Of a stretch of 64,000 nucleotides of DNA, positions 23,000 through 34,025 are shown one piece after another. Under the pieces are notes generated by a model, which saw only the letters and a program-made list of their open reading frames with translations, made no database searches and had not been told where the DNA came from. The stretch comes from Jaltomata sinuosa (Eukaryota; Streptophyta; Magnoliopsida; Solanales; Solanaceae). Numbering within the stretch: the first letter of the stretch is position 1; each line of letters opens with the position of its first letter. A program made the position numbers and the translations under genes. The stretch is taken from contig QJPP01000032.1 of assembly GCA_003996215.1 (NCBI GenBank), positions 186,001 through 250,000 of the forward strand. Reading direction: 5' to 3'.

Positions 23000-23937
23000 C
23001 AGTTAAGACAATATCATTTGTTCAGGCTAGAAAGCTAGTGGGGAGGGGGTGTTTAGCCTTCTTGGCTCATCTCCGGGATGATAGTGTGGAGTCCCCGTCT
23101 ATTGAGTCAGTTCCCGTGGTTTCTAAGTTTCTATAGGTGTTTCCAGCGGATTTGCCTGGCATGCCTTCGGACAGGGATATAGATTTCTGTATTGATCTGG
23201 AGCCAGGCACCCATCCCATTTCCATTCCCCTGTATCATATGGCTCTGGCAGAGTTAAGGGAACTTAAGACTCAGCTGCAGGAACTCCTAGATAAGGGATT
23301 TATACATCCCAGCATTTTGCCTTGGGGTGCTCCGGTTTTATTTGTAAGGAAGAATGATGGTAGTATGCGGATTTGCATAGATTATAGGCAGTTGAATAAG
23401 GTGACCATCCGGAATAAGTACCCTCTACCCTATATAGATAACTTATTTGACCAGCTTCAGGGTGCATCGGTGTTTTCAAAAATTGAGTTGAGGTCGGGGT
23501 ACCATCAGTTAAAGATCAGACCTGAGGACATTCTGAAAACCATTTTTCGGACTCGGTATGGGCATTACGAGTTCCTAGTAATGTCGTTTGGTTTGACCAA
23601 TGCGCCGATAGCATTAATGAGTTTGATGAATGGGGTATTTAAATCGTATTTGAATTCCTTCGTGATAGTATTTATCGATGATATTTTGATCTACTCCAAG
23701 AGTAGGGAGGAGCATGCTAATCATCTTCGTATTGTGTTGGATATCTTGAGACATCAAAAGCTTTACGCGAAGTTCTCCAAGTGTGAATTTTGGTTGACTT
23801 CGGTTGCGTTCTTGGGGCATGTAGTGTCAGAAAAAGAGGTGATGGTGGATTTCCAGAAAATTGAGGCAGTCAATAGTTGGGTTCGGCCTAGCTCTGTGAC
23901 AGAAGTGAGGAGTTTTGTTGGGCGCGCCGGGTTTTAG
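23000..23937 (+). pseudogene. Copy C reverse transcriptase, joined to the 3' LTR
   Basis: The linker holds SDRDIDFCIDLEPGTHP after a TAG at 23134-23136. RT shows NDGSMRICIDYRQLNK, KIELRSGYHQ (Glu in place of the first catalytic Asp) and IVFIDDILIYSK. It runs through the thumb to TEVRSFVGRAGF, then a stop at 23935-23937. That stop belongs to LTR sequence, because the gene is fused to the truncated 3' LTR at about 23930. Confidence 0.9.
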
Positions 23938-24249
23938 AGTTAGAAAACTCCGGATTGGGGAGTTTGAAATTTTGGGCTAGGCTAGCCTCGGTCGGATTTG
24001 GAGCGAGGTGGAGTCTAGGGAAATCTGCGTAAGGATTGGGTTAGGTGTCTTGTTTTGAGCTAGTTTTCCACGTAGCCAAGACATAAAGGAGTCTGGGGGA
24101 CTTTTTGGAATCGAATTTGGGTAAGTAGAACTCCTGGAATCGCGTTTGATGTGGAGGGATTGTTTCGGGTCATCGGGGGAAGCAAGTGTGTTGTAAAATG
24201 ACCAAATTTTGGAGATTTCTGGACATTCTATCTGTGACGAGCGCAATGG

Positions 24250-24385
24250 CTCCGCCGTAGCGATCTCCGCTATAGTAGTGGAAAATACCACTATAGCGGT
24301 GGTCAAGGCGGTCAACGCCGCTTAAGACCGCTATAGCAAAATTTGTCTGCTATAGTGGGACCGCTATAGAGGAGCAGCGGTCCGC
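24250..24385. promoter_or_regulatory. Decayed palindrome/W-box cluster in 3' LTR C
   Basis: Only imperfect versions of the 12-bp palindrome remain (for example CCGCTATAGTAG and CCACTATAGCGG). Two GGTCAA motifs are kept at 24301-24306 and 24310-24315. Confidence 0.5.
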
Positions 24386-25113
24386 AGAAACTTCTTCAAA
24401 ACAGTTCAGTTTTTTACAATTCGTTTGGGAGAAGAACTAGGGCGATTTCAGGCATTTTTCCTCCGTTTTTTATCATTTTTCTTCCCTAAGGTAAGGTTTC
24501 TACTCCCTAAACTTCGTACTACTTTTCCTATGCGGTAGAATTGCTAGGAGGAAACTTGGGGGAAGGTTGGAATAACATAGGAATAGTGAAATCCGGGAAA
24601 TAAAGGGGATTCTAAACATGAAAGTTCTTGGGTATTGTTAAAAGTGAAATATAATAATCATATGTTGTTAAATTCTCTATTTTTATCCGTAAAAATAATA
24701 GAACTAGGGAAATTAACGGTGAGAAAGCCCAGAGAAAGGGTGGAATGATCATGGGTTGCCTGAGGTTCTGGGATTTGGTGTAATCCGGGTAATGTGCAGG
24801 CCTTGTTTGTTAATTTCATGTACTTGTATGTTATTTTAGACCAAGAACGAGAAAGGAATTCAAAATATGGGAAAGCTCGGGTTGAGTAGAGCTTGGATCA
24901 TTTCGAGGTAGGTAATGGCTTACGATTCCTGTGAATGTGGTATATGTTTGTACTCTTATCTAAGTGCTTGTATGAAATACATTGCTTAGAGGAATTGTGT
25001 AGAATGTCTAAGGGTCCTGGTTTACAGTCTGTGAATTGAACGGTGTGTTGCTTGTTGGTTTACAAGTTGTTTGTTCATCTATTGACTGTGGATTGTTGGC
25101 ATTCGGTTAGGTT

Positions 25114-25212
25114 GGGTACCACGCCTGGTACGGGAATACTAACGGTTGGCTCGGGTACCACGCCTGGTACGAAATACTAACGGTTGGCTCGGGTACCACG
25201 CCTGGTATGAGT
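25114..25212. repeat. 38-39-bp tandem repeat, three units, in 3' LTR C
   Basis: GGGTACCACG starts at 25114, 25153 and 25191, the same spacing as in the 5' LTR of copy C. Confidence 0.82.
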
Positions 25213-26080
25213 TTATTTTACTGCATCCTTGCATTGTTATTGTTGTATTGCATTGACTGTTATTGATTCAGTGAGTGGACTAGGCTGTTTTACTAAAATG
25301 TGATACTTGTTTTGGTGGTCCTTGAGTGACCGGGAAACTTTGGTTATAATTGTCGAGTTGGTCTTGGAGTAGGTCGGGTTGTTCATTGACACTTAGGTGT
25401 TGTTTAGAGGGGATCCCAGGGTGGGTCTGGGCTAGACGGAAAGGTATAGTTATTGATATATGATTGTGGCTTAGAGTTATAAGAGATGGATTTCATGCGG
25501 GAACAAGCTAGGTAGAGACTTGTAGTCTAGGGTCTGTTGACTTGTTGCATGTCTTCCATACTAATTACTTGATTTGTTGTACTGCTTATACACTGTTTAT
25601 TTAAAAACTGGTTGATGATCTTACCAGTACACGGTAGTTGTGTACTGATACTGTACTTGCTTATTTTTATTGTGAGTATAGGAAATCTTCCGGAGGTTGA
25701 TGCACGACCTCACCTGTAGGCCGGACTGTTCCAAGATATCAAGGGTGAGCCGTTCGACCAAGCCGCCTTGATGCTTGTCTTTTGAGTTATAGCCCAATTG
25801 TTTCGGGCTTAGACTATCCCTTTTATTGTTTAAGTTTTGGGGTTGCATCCCCATACTCTAGATGTTGGTAGAATCATTTGATACTGCGACTTTCAGTTTC
25901 TAGGAGGATTTTTCGCAGGATAATTTTAATGATATAGTTCTTTGCTGATTTGAAATGCTAGTTTATTTTTTTGTTGCTGGTTTTAGGCTGTTAGTCTAGG
26001 CTAAGGGTTGAACTCTATTGGTTCGCTCATCTGGGGGTTGGGTGGGTGCCACTCACGACGGTCTGGGTCGTGACAGCATG

Positions 26081-27419
26081 ACAAAATGGTAATTCTATAA
26101 AAAGGAACCATAACTACAACAAAATATAGTGATAATTGAAGTAAAGAGACAGTAGATAGTATAATAAAAATCGAAGGACAAGAAACAACATGAGAAATAC
26201 TACGACTATCAGTATGGAAGGATAAACAAGATAACACTCTACTATCTACTAACCTTCTACCCTAATCTGTGTCCTCCACAATCTCCCATCTAAGGTCATG
26301 TCCTAAGTAAATTACAGTTGCGTCATTGCCTAATGTTAAAATGATCAAACTATCCCTCATAATTAAACATTTTTATTTTATTTTAAAAGTAAATAAATTT
26401 TAAAATTATGCATTGCATATTAATACGTAACTTATCAAATTAAACCTTCGATAAGAAATAATTACTAAATTACAAATCCTGCATTATTAATTATTGCTTA
26501 AATAATTTTATATTACCAATCCTCGCCTAACTTGTCTTTTAAACCAAACGCCCCTACGTTTCTTGATATACGCGTACGATAGGGTCATTTCATTTTGTTC
26601 TCAAATACAGGGATTAGATTGTCCATCACATGCGTGATTAAAGACTTCGTTTTAGTAAAAGAAAATAATATTAATTACACTAATGTATAATTTATCTATT
26701 ATTTTAATTTCAACTTAAAATTGAGAATTAAAATTTAAAAAGCTTGTTTTAGAAGTATTGCAAGTGAAATACTGTAATGGTTTTCACACAAAAAATTCAA
26801 AAAAATTATAATTCAACTTACAAATACTCATGGGCAGACCTAGCTTAGAAATTACGAGTTCATACGAACCTAATAATTTTTGTCCAAACTATATATGTGT
26901 TTTAATTAATTCAGTATATATTATTGTACTCATTTATTAGTGTACATCTATAAACTTTAAACTTTAAACTTTAAACTTTAAATCATGAATTAATCGATCT
27001 CATCTGCAGTTACCTACTATTTTTCAGTTTAAATTTCACAAAATCGATTTTCAATTTCAATCAAATATTATCCAAACGGAGTGGGCTTTGATTTTCCCGT
27101 TTCCATGCAAACTAAATAGAGGATGGGCAGGAAATGAGAGTAGGGCCAATGGTCATGGACAAGTATCATGCAAGTGAGATACATGCTACTAGTGACTGTG
27201 ACAGACCCAAAAATCTGGTATAAATATTATATGGTGAATGCAATGCACCTGGGGCAATTACATGTGGGCAACAGATATAACTTGCTTGCAGGTATGGAAT
27301 TGCTCATCAACTTGCAATTTGCATTCTGTGAGGATTATCCCTCATGATCCATCACTTTCTCTTTTTCTGTTTTAATTTGGTCGAGGAAGACCTTTTTATT
27401 CCATCACAATAAATCAACA
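26081..27419. other. Intergenic interval
   Basis: No gene seen. A short CTTTAAA tandem run lies at about 26952-26982, inside what looks like an old hAT-type repeat (26833-27000, with text such as GAGTTCATACGAACC). The rest is AT-rich without recognised structure. Confidence 0.5.
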
Positions 27420-27682
27420 CTCCCCGTGGTTCATATTAGTTAATCATCTTGCTAAAAATAACTGTCTCATACTAGTTGTCCCTTTTACTAGATTAAGAGA
27501 GAATTAATTAAATTTTTCTCATATTACCTTTGCAATTAATTCTTTTTGAAAATGTGAACACTTGTTTGAAAAGTTTCAAAAAAAATTCTTAAGGGGTGAA
27601 TTAGTAAAACTACCTTTTTATTAATAATTTTTTAAGATGCATGTAAAAGTGAAAGTGACCAACTAATATGAGATAGATGGAG
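27420..27682. mobile_element. Stowaway-like MITE (family S1)
   Basis: It begins CTCCCCGTGGTTCATATTAG; its far end reversed is CTCCATCTATCTCATATTAG. A TA follows at 27683-27684; the left side is CA. The 263-bp length and interior match the S1 copy at 27854-28115. Confidence 0.72.
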
Positions 27683-27823
27683 TAATTATATATTCTCCTT
27701 GTCCAATTTTTTACGACAATATATGTTTTCTGATAAGGGCTTTAACATATACCTTTTCCGGATTATTTTACTGGTTATATTTTTTATTTACTCATTTTTT
27801 AAGGAAAAACATTTAGTAAAGTC

Positions 27824-28347
27824 CTCCCTCCATTTAGAATTACTTGTCACTTACTCCCTATGTCCCATATTAGTTGTTCACTATACTAAAAATAGTTGTC
27901 TCGTATTAGTTGACCACCTTACTAAATAAATAAAGCATTAATTAATTTTTCTCATATTACCCTTGCAATTAATTCTTTTTGAAAGTGTTCACATTTGTTT
28001 GTAAAGTTCTAAAGAAGTTTTTTAAATGGTAAATTAGTAAAACAATCTTCTTATTTATGATTTCTTAATATGCATGTAAAAAGAAAAGTATGCAACTAAT
28101 ATGGAACGGAGGGAGTATTTCCTAATTTGATTTTCACTTTTACTTGTCACTTTTGACATATTAAGGAAGGACAACTTGTTTTCCTATTTCACCCTTAGCA
28201 TTAATTGTTTATTCTCCAAACTAATTTCATGACACAATAGTAACCATCAATTGATGGGGATACTATGGTAAAATAGTCATGTTAATAATTATTTTCTTAA
28301 TGAATGTGCCAAGTCAAAAAGTGACAAGTAAAAGTGAATGGAGGGAG
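27824..28347. mobile_element. Stowaway-like MITE carrying a nested MITE
   Basis: It begins CTCCCTCCATTTAGAATTAC and ends with GTGACAAGTAAAAGTGAATG then GAGGGAG before TA (28348-28349). The interior is interrupted by a second MITE at 27854-28115 flanked by TA. Confidence 0.65.
27854..28115. mobile_element. Nested Stowaway-like MITE (family S1)
   Basis: CTCCCTATGTCCCATATTAG opens it and CTAATATGGAACGGAGGGAG closes it. TA lies on both sides (27852-27853 and 28116-28117). It has the same family and length as the copy at 27420-27682. Confidence 0.78.
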
Positions 28348-28520
28348 TATAATAATTAATTTACTTCTTTCTTTTGAACCCATTTGGATTGACCTTCTAA
28401 GCAAAAGTGTTTAAAAGCTTATAAATAAGCAGTTATGTATTTGGATAGAAGTGCTGAAACTTTAAAAAATTGTTGATGTGTTTGGTAAACCTAAAAGGTA
28501 AAGGTCTATATCCTGCGAAT

Positions 28521-28750
28521 CTTCACGTTTCTTTTGTAAATAAATGTTTGTGGTTATGAACTTTTAAATTAATACACATAATTTTATAAAAATCCACTAA
28601 TCAACAACAATAATAACTAGGTATTCTTTAGCATAATCTTATCACATGGTATGAACAATTTTTTTACGTCGAGCATGAGACTTTTTTTTGCAGAATTTAA
28701 AATGATGGGTCTTTCTTTATAAAATACAAATATATGGGTCAAGTTTTACA
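28521..28750. repeat. Direct repeat, first copy
   Basis: Diverged copy of 29468-29700, probably from an old transposon family; ends not defined. Confidence 0.55.
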
Positions 28751-29467
28751 TTTTAAAAAAATTAAAATCATGATTTAAAATCCCAAATCATATTTTTTTT
28801 TGGAGAATATTCGAATGCTAGAGGGACTATCAAGACTTCATAATTATCTTCTACTACAAGTCAAAATTTTAGATTGTTTATTTATTGTATAGTGACTAAA
28901 CCTTGGATTAGATTGGAGAGCCCGATAGAAAATCTAAATAGTTGTGGAAGGAGGCGGAAGATACTTTATTATATACAAGATATACAAGGAACTCACACAA
29001 ATCTCTGAGTGCTCAAACATCCAATCAATTGAAATGAGGGTCAACAAAAATAGAATAGGACCTATTACTCCTACATGTTCCATTAGTAAATTTGGAATTT
29101 GAAATCATGAATTCAAATCACGATTCCAAACGCTAATAATTTAAAATCATGACTTCATATTGCATGTTAAAACGCAAGTTTAGTCTACTTTTTAAGATGA
29201 ATGCGCACATAGAAGCCCAAATAAATAGCACTACTAAGGCCCATTTGGACATGCTATATGAAATCAAATAAGTATGAAGTTGAAGTTTTATTTGGATATC
29301 CAATTTGAATTTCTTAAGTTGTATTCTTTTCATAAATATGAAAGCTTACAAGTTGTGAAAACTATCAAAAAAATTCAGTTCTTACACAATCTTACTTAAT
29401 GAACAAATCATAGTTCATAAACAAGATATCGGAATATCCTAAGGCGCAATACTGATAAATTGCATAT

Positions 29468-29700
29468 CTTCATATTTTTTTTATAAATAAATATTTTCGA
29501 TTATAACAAACTTTCAAATACACATAATCTTATAAAGATTCACTGGTCAACAATAATAGTAACTAGTTATTCTTTAATATAATCCTTGCACATGGTACGG
29601 ACAACCTCTTCACACCGAGCATGAGTCCTTTTTCACAAAATGTAATTAATTTGATGAGTCTTTTTTTTTGACAAAATATAAATTTATAGGTCAAGTTTTA
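29468..29700. repeat. Direct repeat, second copy
   Basis: Pairs with 28521-28750. It shares a GAGCATGAG segment and the GGTCAAGTTTTA end. Confidence 0.55.
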
Positions 29701-30174
29701 TCATCATTTGGAATTTCAAGTTATGCTTTGCGGAGAATTTGAGATTTCAAATCAATAATCCCACATCGCATGTCAAAATGCTAATTTAAAATCATAATTT
29801 CATTTCACATATTCAAACGCAAATTAATTAGTAACTGAACTCTTTAACTTCAATTTTTGTTTGGCCTATAACTTTTATCTACCATTTTAAATTTAATATA
29901 AGAGTTCATTGGTATACTTACCCATTAGCAATTTTATTCTTCCGATATCACACTAATTCATCGACGATTACTAATCGAACTAATTATACTAGAAATTACG
30001 GGTTGATACAAGTGTATAGTGGCAGTAATTGATAATTGGGAAAATATCGCCGGTTAATGGTGAAAGTGGAAGAAAAATGACATTGATATGCAATCTTTAT
30101 AGAAATCATTAAATTAATAATGTAATATTTTAATAATATTAATACTTTGTTCCAAATTTAGTCATTATAATGTA

Positions 30175-30437
30175 TTCTCTTCGTTCATCTTTACTTGTCC
30201 AATTTTTTATTTTGGAATGTCTAACAATACTTGTCCAGTTTATAAAATCATTGGATAATTTACTTATTTCTACCCATTTTACCCTTAGCAGTAAATACAA
30301 TTCATTATCTAATGCATTTTTCAAAGCATTAAATTTATTATATTTAAAGGGTAATATGATAAAATTACCATATCATTTACTACTTTTTAATCCTTGTGCC
30401 AATAGGAAAGTGGACAAGTAAAGATGGACGGAAGGAG
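30175..30437. mobile_element. Stowaway-like MITE
   Basis: Left end TTCTCTTCGTTCATCTTTAC; right end reversed CTCCTTCCGTCCATCTTTAC, then ACTTGTCC on both. TA flanks both sides (30173-30174 and 30438-30439). 263 bp. Confidence 0.8.
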
Positions 30438-30439
30438 TA

Positions 30440-31119
30440 TTAAATTCATTAATTGATTGTAAAATAATAAAATAAACACACTAATTAATGATTGAGATTG
30501 ATTAAGGTTTAGAGATAAACGATCAAACACATTTAATGAATGAGATCGAATTTTTAAGATTCAAACATTTATTAAGTGCAAAATAGATGAGCCTTATTAA
30601 GTGACGTGAAAGTGAAACTCGACTCCCGCCGGCTCTAATATAAATGTGTTAATAGCCTCATTTGAATGCTTAAAATTTGTTAAAGAAAACTTATTAATTA
30701 TTTTACATTAGAAACATGGAAATTTTGTGTTTCAGCAGATCCAAAATGTAATTAGAGAGAGGGTGCATATGTTTCAAGGATCTAGAAGTGCTAGACATTG
30801 TAGGAGTTTCATAGATAAACTTTGTATGTAGTTCGTTGAGGCCTGTTTTTCTTGTGGCAGGTTTGGTGCTCTTTAGGTGTACACTTTTGCTGGTATGGTA
30901 ATAGTTCACATTTTATTGCCAAAAAAAAAAACATGGAAATCACATGTGAGCTTATTTTTTCTTGAGTTAAAACACAAAAAATAATTTTATAAATAAAAAA
31001 CTTGAATCCAGTAACAATCACATGCTCTAAGGAAATTTTGTTTAACAGCCTGCCCTACAATTTCATATGGTCAGAATTTCTTTCCCTTGCTATGTGATCG
31101 ACAATATAATGAATTTTAA
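30440..31119. other. Intergenic interval, nothing recognised
   Basis: AT-rich; short ORFs lack domains, and no RNA gene was found. Confidence 0.5.
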
Positions 31120-31544
31120 GGGTGTGGTTGGTAGGGAGGAGAACATTTTTCGAATAATGTTTTTCAATTTTACCATATTTGATTGCGTAAAATATTTTGA
31201 AAAATATATGTTTTAGGAAAATAAGTTCGTCCACAAAAATGAGAAAAATGATTTCATTGATAAAGTAAGAAAACAAATTTCACAAGTGACATTTCAAGTT
31301 CATTGTCTCCTTCCACCCGCCCAACCCCCCAAGCCCCACTTGTTGACCATCCTACCCTTGCCACCCCCGAGCTCCACTCTCCACCCCATTCAACTCCTAT
31401 AGTGTTTTCCTAGATTATATATAAATGCTTTTGAAATAATATGGTTTTGCTCACTTAACAAACACTAGAAAATAAACAAGAAACTCACTTATTCTCCCAG
31501 AAAATATTTTTCATGAAAAACATTTTCTCATGCCAAACACATCC
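31120..31544. mobile_element. Tourist/PIF-Harbinger-like MITE
   Basis: The left end GGTGTGGTTGGTA pairs imperfectly with the right end TGCCAAACACATCC. The 3-bp duplication TAA flanks it at 31117-31119 and 31545-31547. 425 bp; no transposase. Confidence 0.65.
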
Positions 31545-31547
31545 TAA

Positions 31548-32904
31548 AGTAGTACTCTAACGTGGCAAAGTATGAACAAACAAAAACTTTCAGTTTTTTT
31601 TTTTTTCAGAACACATTTTTTGTAGTGCACTGGTAATGGAATAAAGTGTAACAAAGTGGAATTCTTACATTTGAAGAAGTCCCTGTATAACATTATTAAA
31701 AATGAAAAATTACTTGGGTTGATGCTGGTCAAATAGTAGAGTCCACATGTGAATCCTTTGTATTTGATTCAATGTTGACAAAAGTACATGCCTCCCTTCA
31801 AGACAAATTTCACATGTTCAATTGTTTAAATAGGGACATGCATATATAGGTAGGCCATACATAAGAAAATATTTTATATATACTGATGATGGTGTAAAAA
31901 TATTTATACAATCAAGTCATCTATTATAAGATAATTGAAATATACTTGCAATAAATATCGATTGATAACTTGATAAAAATTATATACTATTTGATAAGCT
32001 ATTACAACTTTATTAAACTACAATATTAAATCTTATTATTAGTTCACTTAACTTAAAATGCTAAAAGAAAAAACATATACCCACGGGTAAATTTGGATAG
32101 TTTTCGCTCCTCTATATCTTTGAAAAGAACTATATATTATCACGAGGTTTCAGATTTTACTGGTGAAATTTCACGATCCGTCTTATACCTATGAATTATA
32201 ACCGTAATTTGTGGTCGCAAAAATCATGTGTAGGAAGGGAAAGTGCGTGGAAAGCCCTGAATTTGGATAGTTACATCAACAGAGCCAAGTAAGGAAGGCC
32301 CATTGAAACATGTACTGATTAATTCAAATTGCATGAACATTCCAATTAGTTTTTTAGTTGCTCTTGTTGCGGGGGGGGGGGGGGGGGGGGGGGGGAGTAC
32401 ATGGTCAAAACCTAGCTACCACAATTAGGAAAAAACTATTCAAAACGAAATAGCCACCAACCATTAGGCAACAATAAATTACTCGAGGTGAAGCTGTTAT
32501 CATTTATCTCATTATTTTATATATCCATTGGGTGGGCATACAAGTTTGGCTGGTTGTGTCCTTTGTCTGATCTCTCTAGATTCAAGATTCATTTAACACA
32601 TTTAAATGGTGAATTTTACGCTGATAGTAAAAGAGTCATCTTTGATAAAGTATGCAATTGAGCATTAATTAAGCTTGTAGATACGAGCTTGACTAAAGTT
32701 GGATGAATTGAACAGCTCCATACAGAAAAAATGAAACTTGATGGCCCAAGTTGATATTGGGCTATTAAAGAAATGCTCAATTGGGGTTTAGTGACCGAAG
32801 GATTGCTCTTTTTAGGGCCCCGAAAGAAAAGAGATAGATATGGCCCCAGCCCAAGGATGCGTTCTCTAGCATGATATGAAAAAATTGAAAGAAAAAAAAA
32901 AGTT
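31548..32904. other. Intergenic interval with a poly-G tract
   Basis: No protein gene seen. It holds a 25-base G run (32371-32395), a possible repeat piece at about 31880-32040 and otherwise unassigned AT-rich DNA. Confidence 0.5.
32371..32395 (+). repeat. Uninterrupted 25-base poly-G tract
   Basis: A run of 25 G bases. It could form a G-quadruplex; the length in an assembly is error-prone. Confidence 0.8.
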
Positions 32905-32977
32905 CACACCCAGTGGGACTCGAACCCACAATCGCTTGATTAGAAGTCAAGCGCCTTATCCATTAGGCCATGGGTGC
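32905..32977 (-). tRNA. tRNA-Arg (anticodon UCU)
   Basis: The minus strand folds as a full cloverleaf of 73 nt. The acceptor arms are GCACCCA and TGGGTGT, ending in discriminator G. The D arm is GCC...GGC, the anticodon stem CTTGA/TCAAG holds loop CTTCTAA, and the T arm GTGGG/CCCAC holds loop TTCGAGT. The anticodon TCT reads AGA codons. No intron and no encoded CCA, as expected for a nuclear tRNA gene. The first acceptor pair is a G-U wobble. Upstream and downstream repeats are not part of it. Confidence 0.93.
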
Positions 32978-33169
32978 TGTTGGTATAAAAAATGCATTGG
33001 TTTAATTTATACATCACAAAACCAAAATACCTCAAAAGGACATCTAAGATGGCATTTGGGAGACGATGCATTGCTTATTCTGTTATAGGCTTTCTAGTTG
33101 GTGTGGCAGGAAGATAATGGCATAAAAGGGTCGATCATCCCTCCTTTCTTTCTCCTGCCTCCGGACACC

Positions 33170-33466
33170 CAGAGACGGATTCATGATTTGAAGTTTGTGA
33201 GTTTCCAACGAACTCAAATTAAAAAGAAAAAAAAGAGACAAAATAAAGGCTTGTGTGGTTTTTTGTAAATCGAAAAATAGGTTAATTATGGCGCCCAGGA
33301 GATTTGAACCATTGTCAAGGAGGGCACAACAAAGTTTAATAAGGTTCCACCTTTGCCATCAAACCAGCAACCAACTAGAAATTTGTTACATGTTTAATGA
33401 ATTCTCAATAGCAAAAGTTACTGGTTCATGGGAACCCCCACTAAATACACTAAAAATCCGTCCCTG
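33170..33466. mobile_element. hAT-type MITE
   Basis: The ends CAGAGACGGATT and, reversed, CAGGGACGGATT are inverted repeats. The 8-bp flanks CGGACACC (33162-33169) and AGGACACC (33467-33474) match at seven of eight, the hAT duplication length. 297 bp without transposase. Confidence 0.78.
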
Positions 33467-33474
33467 AGGACACC

Positions 33475-34025
33475 AGGATCAAATGTTTCATATAGAGCGT
33501 ATACTGTGTAAATAGCATTACAATGTAAATGTATTCTTCTAATTTTACCTATATTTCTTCATAATGCCGCGATTAAGTTTAGTCTGCAGTTATTCTGCCT
33601 AGTTATATTGCTAATTCAGTTTGTTACTAGTCGTGCTATATATATATGGATTGAATAGAGCGAGACCCTCAGGAGCTGGTTTGCTATCCGCAAAAGTAAT
33701 GTGTTCAGAAGTCTTCTCCATATGAAGATCTAAGAGTATTCAGATGTGTATCTCAAATTCTCAATATATTTGCTAAATTGGTACATTACCTCAACTGTGA
33801 CCTTTTTGGGTATGTACTCATAGAGTTCGATTCCTCACTACTATCTACAGAAATAATTTTACAAAATTCCGCAGAGACGGTGTTTCTGTTTGAATATTTA
33901 GCAACAGGGATGGACAAAACTGAATTTAATCAGTCTGCTATGACATATCAAACTAATTACTCCTTGATCACCAAGAATGAAATATACTCCAAGCTCTGCA
34001 CAATTTCAAGAAAGGCATCGCCAAA
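33475..34025. other. Region downstream of the remorin gene
   Basis: It probably includes the 3'UTR of the minus-strand remorin. No clear polyadenylation hexamer was picked out and no other gene is seen. Confidence 0.45.

Larger units (their letters stand above)
18753..26075 (+). mobile_element. Ty3/gypsy Tekay-like retrotransposon copy C, internally deleted
   Basis: A 7.3-kb element flanked by a perfect 5-bp target duplication, GCATG, at 18748-18752 and 26076-26080. Order: 5' LTR, PBS, gag, protease, RT, then directly a 3' LTR lacking its first ~44 bp. RNase H, integrase and chromodomain are missing. It is in opposite orientation to copies A and B. Its coding region carries four in-frame TAG stops plus frameshifts. 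Confidence 0.95.
23931..26075 (+). repeat. 3' LTR of copy C, missing its first ~44 bp
   Basis: It begins at GTTTTAGAGTTAG, which matches 18797 in the 5' LTR, and runs to the proper end GTCGTGACA at 26075. The LTRs differ at many sites: by eye 6 of 60 bases in one block near 18841/23972, fewer elsewhere. Confidence 0.92.
28348..30174. other. Intergenic interval with a dispersed direct repeat
   Basis: No gene recognised. Two related segments, 28521-28750 and 29468-29700, lie in direct orientation. They share stretches such as CACATAATTTTATAAA versus CACATAATCTTATAAA, and GGGTCAAGTTTTA versus AGGTCAAGTTTTA. Confidence 0.5.

Noticed and set aside
26001..26237. Minus-strand ORF spanning the end of copy C
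   Set aside because: It runs from LTR into flanking DNA and is a chance frame.
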